The notes beneath the pieces are model-generated. The model had not been told where the DNA came from, searched no databases, and saw nothing but the letters and a program-made list of their open reading frames with translations. From NCBI GenBank assembly GCA_031264825.1, contig JAISDL010000068.1, positions 1 through 7,622 of the forward strand: DNA of 7,622 bases. The letters are read 5' to 3'. This stretch comes from Accumulibacter sp. (GTDB lineage: Bacteria; Pseudomonadota; Gammaproteobacteria; Burkholderiales; Rhodocyclaceae). Below are positions 6,001 to 7,622 of this stretch, in pieces (within the stretch, counting starts at the first letter, position 1; the number at the start of each line of letters is the position of its first letter). The position numbers and the translations under genes were made by a program.

Positions 6001-7281
6001 ATGGCAGACAAACTCGGCTTCATTGAACACTTGCGCAACGCAGGCATCACACCGGAAGATTCCGAGGAACTCCGCCTGAACAAATCGCTGATGGTCTTCG
6101 CCACGGGGCTTTTTTGCTTCGTCTCGGTCGTCTGGCTGATCATTTACTGGCAATTCGAGCCGCACTTCTCGGTGACGCTTCCCCTGCTCTTCCAGGTGCT
6201 TCTGACGGCCAATCTGCTGATCTACATGAAGACGCGGAATTTCGACATTTTCTGCAGGATACAGTTGAGCTTCTTTCTGTTTTTCCCCTTCATCGTACAG
6301 TGGGGCATCGGCGACTTCGCCTCGGCAAGCGGCATCAGCCTCATGGGATTTCTCGCGCCGATCGGCGCGCTTCTCGTCGTCGGGACGCGCGAAGCGCTCG
6401 CCTGGTTTTTCGCCTACGTGATTCTGACCGCGCTCTCCGGCGTCAGCGACTACTACCTCGCCGACACACCGTTCATCGCGTTCGACCGCGCGTCGCTGAA
6501 AACGTCGATTTTTTTCTTCGTCCTCAATTTCATCGCGATCTCGGCGATCATCTTTTCTCTGTTGCGCCACTCGGTGGCCGAAGAACTCAAGACAAAGGAG
6601 CGCCTCCAGGAAGCGCGCCGACGGATACAGCTCGAACGCGACCGCTCCGAGCACCTGCTCCTGAACACCCTGCCGAGGCCGATCGCCGCACGGCTCAAAG
6701 GCGGCAGCCAGACGATCGCCGACGGGTTCACCGACGTTTCGGTCATGTTCGTCGACATCGTAAACTTCACCCGCTTGGCCGGGAACCTCACGCCGCAGGA
6801 AGTCTTCTCGATGCTCAACCGGATATTCTCGTCGTTCGACGACCTTGCCGAGCGCTACGGGATGGAAAAGATCAAGACGATCGGCGACGCGTACATGGTC
6901 GCCGGAGGACTCAACAGCCTGCGCGAAGACCATACCGCCGCGCTCGTCGACCTCGCGCTCGCGATGCGCGCGCTCCTCGAAAACAACGACAAAGTCAACG
7001 ACATGCGCCTCAAGGTGCGCATCGGCATCGGCACCGGCCCGGTCGTCGCGGGTGTCGTCGGCAAGAAAAAATTCATCTACGACCTCTGGGGCGATACGGT
7101 CAATATCGCGAGCCGCCTGACGAGCGAAAGCGAACCCGACATGATCCAGGTCGACGAAACGACTTACGAGCACCTGAGCGACCGCTTCGAATTCGAGGGG
7201 CCGCAGACGCACTTCCTCAAAGGCAAGGGCAATACGCTCGTCTATCGCGTCATCGGGCGCCGTCCACGCGCGAAGGAGTGA
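6001..7281 (+). CDS. Six-helix membrane class III adenylate cyclase
   Basis: This is a 426-residue protein predicted to make cAMP from ATP at the inner membrane. Six hydrophobic segments lie at about 31-50, 57-76, 83-100, 107-127, 131-149 and 168-188. A charged, probably coiled-coil linker (about 189-218) and the cyclase lead-in LLLNTLPRPIAARLKGG follow. The catalytic domain spans about 240-420. It has both metal-binding aspartates (Asp252 in FVDIVNFT, Asp296 in KTIGDAYM), Lys292 and Asp361 at the base-selecting positions (the Lys/Asp pair expected for ATP rather than GTP), and Asn368 and Arg372 (TVNIASR) for the transition state. Nothing essential is missing, so it should be active as a homodimer. 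No sensor domain other than the membrane part is seen. A stop at 5989-5991 in the same frame makes ATG 6001 the first possible start, although it has no clear Shine-Dalgarno sequence. The link to the pilus genes 96 bp upstream is inferred only from position. Confidence 0.92.
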   Translation: MADKLGFIEHLRNAGITPEDSEELRLNKSLMVFATGLFCFVSVVWLIIYWQFEPHFSVTLPLLFQVLLTANLLIYMKTRNFDIFCRIQLSFFLFFPFIVQWGIGDFASASGISLMGFLAPIGALLVVGTREALAWFFAYVILTALSGVSDYYLADTPFIAFDRASLKTSIFFFVLNFIAISAIIFSLLRHSVAEELKTKERLQEARRRIQLERDRSEHLLLNTLPRPIAARLKGGSQTIADGFTDVSVMFVDIVNFTRLAGNLTPQEVFSMLNRIFSSFDDLAERYGMEKIKTIGDAYMVAGGLNSLREDHTAALVDLALAMRALLENNDKVNDMRLKVRIGIGTGPVVAGVVGKKKFIYDLWGDTVNIASRLTSESEPDMIQVDETTYEHLSDRFEFEGPQTHFLKGKGNTLVYRVIGRRPRAKE

Positions 7282-7292
7282 TTTCAGAGCTT

Positions 7293-7327
7293 CAGGTATC
7301 AGGGATCAGAGGACAGGAATCAGATCG
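7293..7327. repeat. Period-7 tandem array just after the cyclase stop
   Basis: Five 7-base units line up without gaps: CAGGTAT, CAGGGAT, CAGAGGA, CAGGAAT and CAGATCG. An extra CAGAGCTT (7285-7292) precedes them. Only the CAG start is fully constant, so this is a decayed or fast-evolving heptanucleotide array. It begins a few bases after the cyclase stop at 7279-7281. Confidence 0.65.
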
Positions 7328-7348
7328 GTTGGCGGCGGCTTCGCCACC
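7327..7348. repeat. Small hairpin downstream of the cyclase gene
   Basis: GGTTGGCG (7327-7334) can pair with CGCCACC (7342-7348) if one T is bulged, leaving a 7-base loop. No T-run follows. It might end or protect the cyclase transcript, but the stem is short and this is a weak call. Confidence 0.3.
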
Positions 7349-7387
7349 GGAGTGACGAAACCCCACCCGGAATACCATCCCACCGTA

Positions 7388-7408
7388 GGGGCACGGCGTG
7401 CCGTGCCC
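7388..7408. repeat. GC-rich palindromic intergenic repeat
   Basis: GGGCACGGC (7389-7397) and GCCGTGCCC (7400-7408) are perfect 9-bp arms around the two bases GT, with GTAG just before. Short palindromes of this GTAGGGGCACGG style are scattered in many bacterial genomes. It is not followed by a T-run, so it is listed as a dispersed repeat rather than a terminator. Confidence 0.6.
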
Positions 7409-7457
7409 AGGGTTTCATTCCGTTCCCAAACCCCCGTCCCGTCATTCATACGCATAC

Positions 7458-7545
7458 GGAATCGTTGGGGTTCGCTGCGCTCACCACCAACCTATACCGC
7501 CGAGGAATCGTTGGGGTTCGCTGCGCTCACCGCCAACCTATACCG
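7458..7545. repeat. Two tandem copies of a 42-base hairpin repeat
   Basis: Copies at 7458-7499 and 7504-7545 match at 41 of 42 positions and are set 46 bases apart. In each, GTTGGGGT pairs with ACCCCAAC apart from one bulged base on the right arm: A at 7486 in the first copy and G at 7532 in the second. The loop is 11 bases. That bulge is the only difference between the copies. The unit resembles the GTTGGGGTTCGCTGCGCTCACC-type intergenic repeats I know from proteobacterial genomes. Confidence 0.75.
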
Positions 7546-7555
7546 GCGGAGGGTG

Positions 7556-7566
7556 CGCCGTGCCCC
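7556..7566 (-). repeat. Inverted copy of part of the GC-rich palindrome
   Basis: CGCCGTGCCCC (7556-7566) is the exact reverse complement of GGGGCACGGCG at 7388-7398. The direct repeat pair at 7458-7545 therefore lies between oppositely oriented copies of this 11-base element. The match is short and could partly reflect base composition. Confidence 0.4.
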
Positions 7567-7622
7567 GGCACCATGCCGACACACGACCCTACGCGGCGAC
7601 GATACGGAACGCGGTGGCTTTG

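Larger units (their letters stand above)
7282..7622. other. Repeat-rich intergenic stretch without a gene
   Basis: No open frame with a start, ribosome binding site and protein-like composition is visible on either strand. The stretch holds a period-7 array, a small hairpin, a GC-rich palindrome, a short GGGTTT/AAACCC inverted repeat (7410-7415, 7428-7433), a 42-base direct repeat pair and an inverted copy of half the palindrome; the main ones are listed separately. Confidence 0.6.

Noticed and set aside
4066..7212. A 1048-codon open frame on the minus strand, antisense to mshL, mshN and the cyclase
   Set aside because: It spans three well-supported genes and one intergenic gap. Its translation is a monotonous Arg/Asp/Glu/Val mix without any domain, as expected when strong GC-rich codon bias removes stops from an antisense frame.
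7458..7545. CRISPR-like direct repeats
   Set aside because: There are only two copies, separated by four bases, so there are no spacers and no cas genes nearby; each copy is a hairpin-type intergenic repeat.

Overview
The window looks like chromosomal DNA from a GC-rich proteobacterium, most likely beta- or gammaproteobacterial. Three things point that way: an MSHA-type pilus secretin with its ATPase and TPR partners, a SPOR-domain protein, and intergenic hairpin repeats of a style common in those classes. The species cannot be named from this sequence.

Layout. Positions 1-137 hold what looks like a divergent promoter region, with the probable first codons of a leftward gene at the extreme left edge. 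An AraC-family regulator follows (138-1061). About 350 bp without a convincing gene (1062-1420) ends in a TATAAT box. Next come three rightward genes of an MSHA-like (type IV pilus-related) assembly cluster: an MshM/ExeA-type AAA+ ATPase with a membrane segment and a C-terminal SPOR domain (1421-2857); an MshL-type secretin lipoprotein that must start at TTG (3023-4609); and an MshN-type membrane-anchored TPR protein (4606-5904), coupled to the secretin gene by an ATGA overlap. After 96 bp comes a six-helix membrane class III adenylate cyclase (6001-7281). The last 341 bp (7282-7622) carry no gene but are dense in short repeats and hairpins.

How the genes fit together. MshL would form the outer-membrane channel. 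MshM would be an inner-membrane ATPase reaching into the periplasm to bind peptidoglycan through SPOR. MshN would be a periplasmic TPR scaffold. The assembly ATPase (mshE), platform protein (mshG) and pilins expected of a complete system are not in the window. The cyclase sits where those genes often follow, which suggests, but does not prove, a cAMP link to pilus or surface behaviour. The AraC regulator uses visibly different codons and probably belongs with the cut-off divergent gene rather than with the pilus genes.

The least ordinary signals are three short tandem arrays with periods of 8, 9 and 7 nt (before mshL, inside mshN and after the cyclase), the SPOR fusion on the MshM-like ATPase, and the repeat cluster at the right end. 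No wholly novel system is evident.
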